DNA of 64,000 nt, taken from an uncultured Alphaproteobacteria bacterium. GTDB taxonomy: Bacteria; Pseudomonadota; Alphaproteobacteria; Bin65. A model generated the notes under the pieces. The model was not told where the DNA came from, searched no databases, and saw only the letters and a list, made by a program, of their open reading frames with translations. Shown here piece after piece: positions 48,139 through 57,522 of this stretch (the stretch's first letter is position 1; each line of letters starts with the position of its first letter). Location: positions 1-64,000 of the forward strand of contig CAMYMQ010000444.1 in the NCBI GenBank assembly GCA_947259335.1, written 5' to 3'. The position numbers and the translations under genes were made by a program.

Positions 48139-48678
48139 TCAACGAGCGTTTGTTCTGCTATCCTTCGTGAGCTGAGCTTCCATGGCCTGCAATTCTTTGA
48201 GGCAAGGTACGGAGAAGCGGGCACGTGTGCGATCGCTAGTGCGTTTGTCATAGGGAAAGAGCTTCATCTCCCAATCACTTGCCTTCTTGCTGCTTGATGA
48301 TTGCTGCACGGGCCTATACTGAGTGCCGAATTTCTGTTTCTTACCTTGCAAAACTAGCATCCGGTCAGTAGCGGCAGCGCACAACCACAATGTAGAGTCA
48401 GTCTTGTCCATTTCTGAAGCTTTGCAGGCTAAATCGCGGGCAAGAATGTTGTCCTCTTCGGCAGTTCCATGGTGCATAATCATTGCGGCATTGTAGTAGT
48501 CTTGGGTGGTAACGACGCCCCTTCTAGATAATATCGATCGGACCCGCTTTCGACGACGATTGTCGTGTTGTGTAATTCGCTCTAAATCGCTCGGCCCAAT
48601 TTGACCCTCACGTTCTTGCTGATCCTCTTTAAATAACTGAGCAAGCTCTACATTGTCGTAATTTATTCGCCCTTTCAT
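48139..48678 (-). CDS. DUF6624-like protein, operonic with ATP-grasp ligase
   Basis: VTTQDYYNAAMIMHHGTAEEDNILARDLACKASEMDKTDSTLWLCAAATDRMLVLQGKKQKFGTQYRP; 21-nt gap to ligase gene. Confidence 0.65.
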   Translation of the reverse strand: MKGRINYDNVELAQLFKEDQQEREGQIGPSDLERITQHDNRRRKRVRSILSRRGVVTTQDYYNAAMIMHHGTAEEDNILARDLACKASEMDKTDSTLWLCAAATDRMLVLQGKKQKFGTQYRPVQQSSSSKKASDWEMKLFPYDKRTSDRTRARFSVPCLKELQAMEAQLTKDSRTNAR

Positions 48679-48931
48679 AAGCCATAATAATATTGTCTAG
48701 TAGATTCACATTATACCACATTCATGCATTATGGGTAGGGTGTCAGTGATATTGGTTTGGCCTCCTTGGATGAAGGTTCTTTGAGCGATTGTGATTCTTC
48801 GGAATTTGGCAACTAGATAAATTCGAATTGTCGAAACAGCGTTTTCGATCGGCGAAATATGATTTCAGGTCCTTCTGATAGCCACTTGAAATTGGAGCCA
48901 CATCGACCTCTCCCGCGATCTTGAAGGTGAA

Positions 48932-48953
48932 GGGGCCGGATCGCTCCGGCCCC
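48932..48953 (-). terminator. hairpin, probable terminator of AlpA-like gene
   Basis: perfect 9-bp stem GGGGCCGGA-tcgc-TCCGGCCCC. Confidence 0.5.
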
Positions 48954-48959
48954 CCGCTC

Positions 48960-49178
48960 CTAAGAAGGAGTCGTTGCAACGTACGTGCGTTGCGCGATGC
49001 GGTGTTCTATCCACTCCTCTACTTCCTCCGCGACCCACGCCACCCGGCATTGGCCGAGCGTTACCCGCTGGGGGAATTTGCCTGCCTTCTCCAGGCGCGC
49101 GATGTGCTGAGGCGAGTAGGGAATGCCGTAGTCCACCACCAACTGCTTCTTAGTTACCAGTCTGCGACGCTTATCCAT
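48960..49178 (-). CDS. AlpA-like helix-turn-helix regulator
   Basis: LVTKKQLVVDYGIPYSPQHIARLEKAGKFPQRVTLGQCRVAWVAEEVEEWIEHRIAQR. Confidence 0.82.
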   Translation of the reverse strand: MDKRRRLVTKKQLVVDYGIPYSPQHIARLEKAGKFPQRVTLGQCRVAWVAEEVEEWIEHRIAQRTYVATTPS

Positions 49179-49221
49179 CACGATACTCCTTGTCGGGAGC
49201 ATCGCGATGCTCGGTTGCACA

Positions 49222-50361
49222 CTAGTGAGCAGTGCTACCGTAAGACGGGTTCTCCTCAGCGTCAATCAGGAGCTGTTCTAGCCAAGACTCATGCTCGGCA
49301 AGCGCCGCCCGCTTCTCAGCAAGACGGTCGTACCGGTCATAAATCTCGTCCAGAACGCTTGGCGCGTGATTGAGCAATACCTCTGCCGTGGCCCGATCGA
49401 CGCCGATGCGCGGCATGGTCGACCGGAACGTCCGGCGGACATCGCGTATCTGCCAGTCGGTCACCCCGGATGTCTTCTCCAGCTCACGCTTCATCTTGCC
49501 CCATGAGCCGTCATTTAGGTGCGTTTTCGGGTCGCGGCCGGGAAAGAAATACGGACCGAGATTGGGCTGTTCATCCAAGAGGGCGCGCGCCATCGGCAGG
49601 AGCGGGATCGCATGGTCGCGGCCGTTCTTGGTATGCGAGCCAGGAATCGTCAGCAGGTCGTCGGTTATCCAGTCTCGTCGGATGGCCGCCGTCTCGCCGC
49701 GTCGCGTGCCCCAGAGGATCAGCAGCTTCACCATGACACCCAAAGAACCCTCGCCTGCGTTCCAGAGCTTCACGAGTTCCATATCGGTCAGCACACGGCT
49801 CCGCTTCACGTCCTTGCCGGGCGCTTCGTATCCGTCCATCGGCGAGTGCCTGATGTAGCGGCGCGGCGATCGGATGCACCAACGCAGGAAGCAGCGGAGG
49901 ACACGATAAGCGTGGAGCTGTTCGGAGGGTCGGTCAGCGAGCTTGTCGAGCTCCCGCTCGATATCGGCGTCGGTAAGTTCGTGAAGCGGCTTGCGGTAAA
50001 GAGCGGCGAAATGCTTGTCGAGAAGACGCTTCGCCTCCTTTTTGGTTCGCGGCTTCGCGTCCCGGTAGTTCTGCTCGATGAAGCTCTCCTGAGCGTCGGC
50101 GAAAAGGATCCTTGGTTCGGCCGCTTCCGGCTTGGCGGCAAGGCGTCGCCTCGCCTCCTCTCGCGCCTCGGCGAGCTTCATCTCAGGGTAGTGACCGAGC
50201 GTGATGCGCTCGCGACTCTCGCCGCGCATCACGGTCCACGTCTTCCGGCGTTTGCCGACCCGAATGCCGAAGCCCGTCGTGGCGTCGTCCCAATAGGTCG
50301 TGCTGGTTGCGGTGGGCTTCAGGGCCCGGACCGCGATATCGGTGAGGTGCAGGCGAGGCAA
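49222..50361 (-). CDS. tyrosine recombinase/integrase (DUF4102-type arm-binding domain)
   Basis: LTDIAVRALKPTATSTTYWDDATTGFGIRVGKRRKTWTV; LLILWGTRRGETAAIRRDWI; IRDVRRTFRSTMPRIGVDRATAEVLLNHA. Confidence 0.93.
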   Translation of the reverse strand: MPRLHLTDIAVRALKPTATSTTYWDDATTGFGIRVGKRRKTWTVMRGESRERITLGHYPEMKLAEAREEARRRLAAKPEAAEPRILFADAQESFIEQNYRDAKPRTKKEAKRLLDKHFAALYRKPLHELTDADIERELDKLADRPSEQLHAYRVLRCFLRWCIRSPRRYIRHSPMDGYEAPGKDVKRSRVLTDMELVKLWNAGEGSLGVMVKLLILWGTRRGETAAIRRDWITDDLLTIPGSHTKNGRDHAIPLLPMARALLDEQPNLGPYFFPGRDPKTHLNDGSWGKMKRELEKTSGVTDWQIRDVRRTFRSTMPRIGVDRATAEVLLNHAPSVLDEIYDRYDRLAEKRAALAEHESWLEQLLIDAEENPSYGSTAH

Positions 50362-50500
50362 AATTTGTCTCTTTTTTGTCTCAGGAAACGGCAGCGTAGC
50401 GACGGATTGCCATATTCGGTTATGATGACGCTAGGCCTCAGTATATCTGATTTTTTGCGGAATTGGGAGATGGTATGAGATGAAATGTTGGGGGAGATAA

Positions 50501-50542
50501 TCAGCTTGGGAAGCTGACGTTCTACCACTGAACTACACCCGC
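50501..50542 (-). tRNA. tRNA-Gly(CCC), 5' portion only (apparently interrupted)
   Basis: minus strand GCGGGTGTAGTTCAGTGGTAGAACGTCAGCTTCCCAAGCTGA = acceptor 5' strand, D arm and anticodon arm; no T arm or 3' acceptor strand follows. Confidence 0.8.
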
Positions 50543-50644
50543 GCAGCGCTCCTTCCGGAAGCTTTGGGGAATATGGACCGGGGCTGCAAAGAGTGCAATC
50601 CGCAGGATGGCGCCAAACCGGATCGGGCCGCGCGGCAGCGCCCG

Positions 50645-52162
50645 TCACGAAGCGGCGACGGACGTCCCCAAAGGTTGGGGGGCGGCGTCACCTTCGGCCG
50701 TTTCGGCCGGGTCGACATGGCGCGCGTTGGGGAGGGTGACCTCCACCCGGGCGCCCGTGCCGGGGCAGTTCGAAATGGTGATGGCGCCGCCATGCAGTCC
50801 GACGAAAGCCGACACGAGCGCGAGGCCCAGGCCGCTGCCCTCGTGTTCGCGAGCCAGCCGCTGGTCCGCCTGGACGAAAGGTTCCGTCACCCGCTCGATG
50901 AACTCGTCCGGTATCCCGGGGCCGTCGTCGATCACCTGAAGATGGAGTTGCCCATCCTCGTCGACCCAAAGTTCGGCCTCGATCCGCCCGCCCGCGGGCG
51001 CGAACTTCACGGCGTTCGACAGCAGGTTCAGCGCGATCTGGCGAAACCGCTGCACGTCGCCGATCAATTCCACGGGCCGGTCGGGGACGATCTGGGAGAG
51101 ACGCTGCTCCTTCAGTCCGGCCGCCGGCGACAGGGCCTGGACGCAGGCGATCAGGGCTTCCACCGGATCGAATGGCGCCAGCGTGATGCTGGTCTTTCCC
51201 GCACCGTACCGGGCCATCTCCAGGACATGGTTGACGACCGACAGCAGATGCATGGCGCTGTCGTGGATGTGGCTGGAATAGCCCTTGTAGCGGTCGGGCA
51301 CCGGGCCGAACACCTCGGCGATCTGCATTTCCGAGAAGCCGATGATGGCGTTCAAAGGGGTCCGCAGTTCATGGCTCATGTTGGCGAGGAAGACCGACTT
51401 GGCGAGGTTGGCCGCCTCGGCCGCCTCGCGCGCGGCGTTGGCGCGGGCGGCCTCGCGCTGGCTGTTCCTGACTTCGAGAAGCAGCATCAGCACCATGACG
51501 ACGGCGATCAGTGCCATCGCACCCTGGAGAAGGAGGCCCGTCTCGCGCCGCTCCTCGAGACGGCCGATGAGCGACTTGATGTAGCTGCCGTTGTGAAGCT
51601 GAAGGGTGAACGCGCGCGCGGGCGTCAGGAACGGGATGAGCGCGGCTCGGATCTGACTGTGCGCCGCGCGGTCGGCGCGCTTGAGCGCCCGCACCTTCGG
51701 CTCGACGCGCCTGAGCGCCGTCTCGAGCTTCGAAAGGAAGTGACGTGCGCCCGGAACGCGCCGAAATTCCGCCGTTTGAGCACCGCGATCGAGATGCAGC
51801 AGGCGGCTCCAGAAAATGTCTAGCTGCAGGGCCAGGTCGTCATGGGACGTGCGCTCGACACCGGCGCCATACGAATCGAGCGCCGCGAGAAGGCGCACCA
51901 GTTCCAGTTCCAGTTGGCCGACAGCCCATTCGTTGACGGACAGCAGGCTAGCATAGGCGCGGCGCTCCTGGACGAGGTTGGTGCCCTGCAGGACAACCGA
52001 ACCCAGAAGGCCGAGCGCGACCGCACAAACCGCGGCCAGCTTCACCCGCGACCGTCCGAACAGCGCCCGGATCGGCGGCCACGGCCGCACGCCCGGACGC
52101 GCCGAAGGCGCCGAAGGCGCCAGGACCCGGCTTGAATCGGCAGGCGGGCACAGCGGATTCAT
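50645..52162 (-). CDS. sensor histidine kinase
   Basis: two TM segments; HisKA FLANMSHELRTPLNAIIGFSEMQ; HATPase LQVIDDGPGIPDEFIERVTEPFVQAD, GSGLGLALVSAFVGLHGG. Confidence 0.93.
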   Translation of the reverse strand: MNPLCPPADSSRVLAPSAPSARPGVRPWPPIRALFGRSRVKLAAVCAVALGLLGSVVLQGTNLVQERRAYASLLSVNEWAVGQLELELVRLLAALDSYGAGVERTSHDDLALQLDIFWSRLLHLDRGAQTAEFRRVPGARHFLSKLETALRRVEPKVRALKRADRAAHSQIRAALIPFLTPARAFTLQLHNGSYIKSLIGRLEERRETGLLLQGAMALIAVVMVLMLLLEVRNSQREAARANAAREAAEAANLAKSVFLANMSHELRTPLNAIIGFSEMQIAEVFGPVPDRYKGYSSHIHDSAMHLLSVVNHVLEMARYGAGKTSITLAPFDPVEALIACVQALSPAAGLKEQRLSQIVPDRPVELIGDVQRFRQIALNLLSNAVKFAPAGGRIEAELWVDEDGQLHLQVIDDGPGIPDEFIERVTEPFVQADQRLAREHEGSGLGLALVSAFVGLHGGAITISNCPGTGARVEVTLPNARHVDPAETAEGDAAPQPLGTSVAAS

Positions 52163-52424
52163 CGCGCGACGATGTCCTGAAAATGCCGGACCATTGTATC
52201 TCACCACTTACTGTCTGGTTTCGTTTGCGGAGGCCCCGCAGGAGCCTTCATCCAGCCGGAGCGAAGCCCGGCTTGCCGGTCCAGCCATGACCGAATTAGC
52301 TTAATATTCCGTTAGCCAGCAACGCCCTCGGCGGGCGCCGGTGACGGCATTGTGAGTGGCCGTGTGCACGGCGCGCTTCTAGTTGTGGCGGGGACCGCCG
52401 GACCTTGAGAGTCGAGGAAGCACT

Positions 52425-53393
52425 ATGAATCCTGCCGTGAAGGCGCTGCGCGAACGTAATGAGTCGCTCGATACCGGCAAGTTCGGCGATCCGGACCGGA
52501 CCGCCGACGGCCAGGTCCGCGCCCGGGTCGACCTGACGCGGCTCGAGACGCTGTGGGTGAACACCGGCACCCTGTGCAACCTCACCTGCGAGAACTGCTA
52601 CATCGAGTCGAGCCCGCGCAACGACCGGCTGGCCTATATCGGCCTCGCCGACGTTGCCGCCTATCTGGACGAAATCGTCGACGGTGACCTGGGCACCCGA
52701 ACCATCGGGCTGACCGGGGGCGAACCGTTCATGAACCCCGACATCGCTCCCATCCTGGGGCTGATCCTGGAACGCGGCCTCGAGGCCCTGGTGCTGACCA
52801 ACGCCATGAAGCCGATGCGCCGTCATCGCGAGGCTCTGCTGGACCTCCGGGGGCGCTTCGGCGACGGGCTGAGCCTGCGCGTCTCCGTCGACCACTATTC
52901 GCAGACGCTGCACGAGATGGAGCGCGGGCCGCGATCGTGGGAACCGATGATCGAGGGCCTGAGCTTCCTCGCCCGGAACGGTTTCAATGTCGACGTTGCC
53001 GGGCGCACGGTCTGGAACGAGAGCGAGGATCAGCTTCGCGCCGGTTACGCTCGGCTGTTTGCCGCCCACGGCCTGCCGCTGGATGCGCGCGATCCGGAGC
53101 AGCTGGTGCTGTTCCCCGAAATGGACGCGACCCTGGATGTCCCGGAAATCACCACCGAGTGCTGGTCGATCCTGGGGGTCCACGCCGACTCGATGATGTG
53201 CGCGACCTCGCGCATGGTGGTGAAGCGGAAGGGTGAGAAGACGCCGGTGGTCGTGCCGTGCACGCTGCTTCCCTACGATCGCCAGTTCGAGCTTGGGACC
53301 ACCCTCGCCGGGGCCGCCGGGACGGTCAGATTGAACCATCCCCACTGCGCCCGGTTCTGCGTTCTGGGCGGCGGTTCCTGCTCGACCGGCTGA
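52425..53393 (+). CDS. radical SAM protein
   Basis: LWVNTGTLCNLTCENCYIES (CxxxCxxC), IGLTGGEPFMNPDI; C-terminal Cys-rich NHPHCARFCVLGGGSCSTG. Confidence 0.88.
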   Translation: MNPAVKALRERNESLDTGKFGDPDRTADGQVRARVDLTRLETLWVNTGTLCNLTCENCYIESSPRNDRLAYIGLADVAAYLDEIVDGDLGTRTIGLTGGEPFMNPDIAPILGLILERGLEALVLTNAMKPMRRHREALLDLRGRFGDGLSLRVSVDHYSQTLHEMERGPRSWEPMIEGLSFLARNGFNVDVAGRTVWNESEDQLRAGYARLFAAHGLPLDARDPEQLVLFPEMDATLDVPEITTECWSILGVHADSMMCATSRMVVKRKGEKTPVVVPCTLLPYDRQFELGTTLAGAAGTVRLNHPHCARFCVLGGGSCSTG

Positions 53394-53450
53394 ACCGCGT
53401 CGCGCAACAGGGCTTGACCCGGGCCGCCGGAAACGGCTAAGCCCTTAATC

Positions 53451-53502
53451 AGTGGCGATTTGCTGACCGGCTTGCGGCCACTTTAAAACACTCGCTAAAA
53501 GG
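53451..53502 (+). promoter_or_regulatory. SAM-II riboswitch (metA motif)
   Basis: AGTGGCGATTTGCTGACCGGCTTGCGGCCACTTTAAAACACTCGCTAAAAGG matches the recalled SAM-II conserved core; directly upstream of metZ. Confidence 0.88.
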
Positions 53503-53521
53503 TCCCGCTCTCGTGGAGAGA

Positions 53522-53565
53522 GGCTCGACCCGCAGCGTTTTGGCGATCCGGTCGGGCCTTTTTTT
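53522..53565 (+). terminator. intrinsic terminator between SAM-II aptamer and metZ
   Basis: stem GGCTCGACC/GGTCGGGCC followed by T7; 13 nt before the metZ start. Confidence 0.75.
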
Positions 53566-53578
53566 GTGAGACGAGACC

Positions 53579-54823
53579 ATGAGCAAGACCGTGCCAGGGG
53601 CCAAGAGCCGCCCCACCGATCCGCCGACCGAGACGCCCTCCGGGGACCAGCCGCAGTGGCGACCGCAGACCCTGATGGTCCGGGGCGGCCTCAACCGCAG
53701 CGAATTCGGCGAAACCAGCGAAGCCATCTTCCTGACGTCGGGTTACATCTATGACCGGGCGGAGGACGCCGAGGCGGCCTTCAAGGGCGAGAACGACCGC
53801 TTCATCTATTCCCGCTACGGCAATCCGACCGTCGGCATGTTCGAGGAGCGTATGCGGCTGCTCGAAGGCGCGGAGGCGGTGCGGTCCACCGCCAGCGGCA
53901 TGTCGGCCGTGTTCGCGTCGCTCATGGCCCAGCTCAGCGCCGGCAGCCGGGTCGTCGCGTCGCGCGCCCTGTTCGGATCGATCCTCTACATCATCGGCGA
54001 GATCCTGCCGCGTTTCGGGGTCGAGACGGAGTTCGTCGACGGGTCCGACATGGAAGGCTGGGCAAAGGCCCTGTCGCGTCCGGCCACCTGCGTCTTTCTG
54101 GAGACACCGTCCAATCCCGGCCTCGAGGTCATCGACATCGCGGCGATCGCCGAACTCGCCCACGCCGCCGGCGCCACGCTGACCGTCGACAACGTCTTCG
54201 CCACGCCGATCCTCCAGAAGCCTTTGGAACTGGGCGCGGACATCGTCGTCTATTCCGCGACCAAACATATCGACGGCCAGGGACGCGCCCTGGGCGGCGT
54301 GATCCTGGGCTCCGCCGACTTCTGCAACGGCGACCTGATGACTTTCCTGCGCCACACCGGGCCGGCGCTCAGCCCGTTCAACGCCTGGACCCTGCTCAAG
54401 GGCATCGAGACCCTGGAAGTCAGGGTCGAACGCCAGGTCGCCAACGCCGTCAACGTCGCAACCTTTCTGGAAGACCACCCCAAGATCGGACGGGTATTGC
54501 ACCCGGACCTGCCGAGCCATCCCCAGCACGACCTCGCCCGGCGCCAGATGCGGGGCGGCGGCACCGTGATCGCCTTCGACGTGACCGGCGGCAAGGAAAC
54601 CGCCTTCCGCTTCGCCAACGCCCTGAAGCTGGTCGATATTTCGAACAATCTGGGCGATTCCAAGAGCCTTTTGACCCATCCGGCGACGACCACGCATCAG
54701 CGCCTGACCCCCGAGGACCGGGCCCGTCTCGGCATCTCCGACGAGATGGTTCGACTGTCCGTGGGGCTCGAAGACGTAGAAGACTTAAAGAATGATTTAA
54801 GGAATGCCCTAATGTTGTGTTAA
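53579..54823 (+). CDS. metZ: O-succinylhomoserine sulfhydrylase
   Basis: Cys/Met PLP family: YSRYGNPTVGMFEERMRLLEGAEAVRSTASGMSA; DIVVYSATKHIDGQGRALGGVI. Confidence 0.92.
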   Translation: MSKTVPGAKSRPTDPPTETPSGDQPQWRPQTLMVRGGLNRSEFGETSEAIFLTSGYIYDRAEDAEAAFKGENDRFIYSRYGNPTVGMFEERMRLLEGAEAVRSTASGMSAVFASLMAQLSAGSRVVASRALFGSILYIIGEILPRFGVETEFVDGSDMEGWAKALSRPATCVFLETPSNPGLEVIDIAAIAELAHAAGATLTVDNVFATPILQKPLELGADIVVYSATKHIDGQGRALGGVILGSADFCNGDLMTFLRHTGPALSPFNAWTLLKGIETLEVRVERQVANAVNVATFLEDHPKIGRVLHPDLPSHPQHDLARRQMRGGGTVIAFDVTGGKETAFRFANALKLVDISNNLGDSKSLLTHPATTTHQRLTPEDRARLGISDEMVRLSVGLEDVEDLKNDLRNALMLC

Positions 54824-54912
54824 AGAAGGTAACCAATCGTTAACAACTATCTTTCTATTTATAGATCGCCGCGTATAATGCGGCGACTTGAATAGGAGGT
54901 TTAATTAGCGGG

Positions 54913-56223
54913 ATGTTGGGAACAGACTTCTTTCCCGCGAATATTTGGCGCGCAATCATTCGCCGACGACATCAGGTTGCCGGGGCGACGGTGTTGGCTG
55001 CCGTCCTCGTTCTGGGCAGCGCCTCGCCGCATTTCGTCGCGCACCCGGACGTCCGCGCCGATGCGAAGCCCGCAAAGCTGCCGGCGAACCGCCACGCCAC
55101 GTTCGCGAAGGCGTTGAGCGACGGCTATCAGGCCTATCTGCGCACCGACGAGCAGAAATACGGCGCCGAGTTCGATCACAAGCGGTTCCGCGCCAAGATC
55201 CTCGAACTCGATATCGGCAAGCTGCCGCTCCCCTCCTCGCCCGACGACTATGGCCTGGAAGACACCGGCGCGGTCGCGCTGGCGGAAGCGCGCACCCGGC
55301 TGATGCGCGCGTTGGGCGGCACCGCCCGGGACGCCGCCCCCCTGTTCGCCGCCAAGGCCCAGGTCAGCTACGACTGCTGGACCGCGCGAGCGGGCGCCAG
55401 GTTGCCGAGCCGAGACGTCGGCGAATGCCGGGACCAATTCGGCCGGCATCTCACAGACCTCGAAAACGCGGTGCTGCCGATCCGGTCGACAAGCCCGTTC
55501 AACCGCGCCCTGGCCCGCGAATATTTGGCCTATGCAGCCTTCAAGGCCTCGGTGCGCAAGGATTTCATCGACGCCCGCCATTTCGCCCGCAAGGGTCTGC
55601 GCGCGGCACGGTCCGACGACCCCGAAATCGTACAGCCTGAAGTGCTGTCACGCTGGAACCTCAATTCCGAAAAAGCCGTGCCGCGGTTCATCCGCTGGCG
55701 CGAGAAGCTGATTGCCGCGGTTGCCCGCCATCGCTCCGGCCCCAAGGCCGCGCTCGCCGCCAAGGCCCAGGCACGGTTCGACTGCTGGGTCGAGCGGGCC
55801 TCCGAAGGCGCCCCGCCCGCCTTCATCCGCAAATGCGAGAGCGAGTTCATCGACTATGTCCGCGCGCTCAAGGGCCTCGCGCCGGCGCAGAAGAAGCTGC
55901 AGCTCGTGGTCCTGTTCCAGGACAAGCGGGCGCGGATTCCGCAGCCGCAGTTCGCGATGATCAAGAAGGCCGCGACCCTGGCCAAGCGATCGGCCGCCAA
56001 GACCGTCACCGTGATCGCCCGGACGCCCCGGCCGAACTCGGACGAATATGAGGTCCGCCTCGCCCTCCGCCGGGCAGAGGCCGTCGCCAAGGCGCTCCAG
56101 CACCAGGGCGTGCGCGGCGACCGGATCCGCACCATCTACCTGAGCGATTCGGAAGCGCCCGCCAAGACCCGTCGGCCCGCGCCCCGGATCACCAGCCAGC
56201 GGGCCGAGATCGTCATCGACTGA
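54913..56223 (+). CDS. exported protein with OmpA-like C-terminal region
   Basis: N-terminal TM; C-terminal [47 protein letters not shown]. Confidence 0.65.
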   Translation: MLGTDFFPANIWRAIIRRRHQVAGATVLAAVLVLGSASPHFVAHPDVRADAKPAKLPANRHATFAKALSDGYQAYLRTDEQKYGAEFDHKRFRAKILELDIGKLPLPSSPDDYGLEDTGAVALAEARTRLMRALGGTARDAAPLFAAKAQVSYDCWTARAGARLPSRDVGECRDQFGRHLTDLENAVLPIRSTSPFNRALAREYLAYAAFKASVRKDFIDARHFARKGLRAARSDDPEIVQPEVLSRWNLNSEKAVPRFIRWREKLIAAVARHRSGPKAALAAKAQARFDCWVERASEGAPPAFIRKCESEFIDYVRALKGLAPAQKKLQLVVLFQDKRARIPQPQFAMIKKAATLAKRSAAKTVTVIARTPRPNSDEYEVRLALRRAEAVAKALQHQGVRGDRIRTIYLSDSEAPAKTRRPAPRITSQRAEIVID

Positions 56224-56362
56224 GCCCGTCCGGCGCCGGTGCACGCCGCCCGGCGCATCCGATCTTCCCAATTCGTCCGTATACGGAATGCTGGACAAAT
56301 CCCGGCGACCGCTTACCTTCGATCCGGTCCATATTGAACTGGGAAACGTCCCGACAGCCATC

Positions 56363-56755
56363 ATGTATAGCGAAACCACCAACGACATCGCCGTCACCGT
56401 GGAGCCGATGTTCCTCGATGATCAGTCCGCGCCCGAGGACGCCCGATATGTGTGGGCCTACCAGATCCGCATCGAGAATCAGGGCGGGCGCGTCGTCCAG
56501 CTGATCAATCGTCATTGGAAGATCACCGACGGCAGCGGCCGCCTGCAGGAAGTGGACGGCCCCGGCGTCGTCGGCGAGCAACCGGTGCTCAAGCCCGGCG
56601 AGAGCTTCGAATATGCCAGCGGCTGCCCGCTGACCACGCCGACCGGCTTCATGGTCGGCACCTACGAAATGGAATACGAGAACGGCGAGCGTTTCGACGT
56701 ACGCATTCCGATGTTTTCGCTCGACAGTCCGCACACCCCGGCCATCGTCCACTGA
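56363..56755 (+). CDS. apaG: ApaG protein
   Basis: [75 protein letters not shown]. Confidence 0.95.
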   Translation: MYSETTNDIAVTVEPMFLDDQSAPEDARYVWAYQIRIENQGGRVVQLINRHWKITDGSGRLQEVDGPGVVGEQPVLKPGESFEYASGCPLTTPTGFMVGTYEMEYENGERFDVRIPMFSLDSPHTPAIVH

Positions 56756-56816
56756 CGACGCGCGCCGGACGCGTGCTAGGCTCCACCGCCCGACAATAGC
56801 CTTTGGGAACGACGCC

Positions 56817-57437
56817 GTGACGGCAAATCCAGTACGACCCGACGATCCTGCCGTGGACAGCGCCCGGCCGACACGCGAAGAAGCCGAAAAGGCGGTCCGG
56901 GTTCTCCTGGGCTGGGCCGGAGACGACCCCGATCGCGAGGGGCTGCTCGACACGCCGGCGCGCGTCGTGCGCGCCTACGAGGAATTTTTCTCGGGCTACG
57001 GCGTGGACCCCGAGGAGTTCCTGAAGCGGACCTTTTCGGAGACCGAGGGGTACGATGAGGTCGTCGTCCTGCGCGATATCCGCTTCGAATCCCACTGCGA
57101 ACACCATCTGGCGCCGATCATCGGCAAGGCGCATGTGGGCTATCTGCCCAAGCGCCGCGTCGTCGGCATCAGCAAGATCGCCCGGCTCGTCGAAGTGTTC
57201 TCGAAACGCCTGCAGATCCAGGAAAAACTGACCGCACAGATCGCCAACACGATAGATCAGGTGCTGGAGCCGCGCGGCGTCGCCGTCGTCATCGAGGCCA
57301 CGCACCAGTGCATGACGACTCGCGGCATCCACAAGCCAGGCGCGAGCCTGATGACCAGCCGGATGCTGGGCGCGTTCCGCGAGGACCCGACAACCCGCCG
57401 CGAGTTTCTGGCGATGATCGGCAAGTCCGGGGTATAG
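56817..57437 (+). CDS. folE: GTP cyclohydrolase I
   Basis: [61 protein letters not shown] start. Confidence 0.96.
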   Translation: MTANPVRPDDPAVDSARPTREEAEKAVRVLLGWAGDDPDREGLLDTPARVVRAYEEFFSGYGVDPEEFLKRTFSETEGYDEVVVLRDIRFESHCEHHLAPIIGKAHVGYLPKRRVVGISKIARLVEVFSKRLQIQEKLTAQIANTIDQVLEPRGVAVVIEATHQCMTTRGIHKPGASLMTSRMLGAFREDPTTRREFLAMIGKSGV

Positions 57438-57522
57438 GGCAGGGCCGCTTCCGCGCCGCCCGCGATAGCCCTATAGTCCCCAAGCCCTTCGCGGCACCCT
57501 GCGAACCAACGATCGCGCGATT

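Noticed and set aside
50501-50542. Group I intron interrupting the tRNA anticodon arm
   Set aside because: An integrase gene directly adjacent and no nearby 3' tRNA half fit element integration better than a self-splicing intron.
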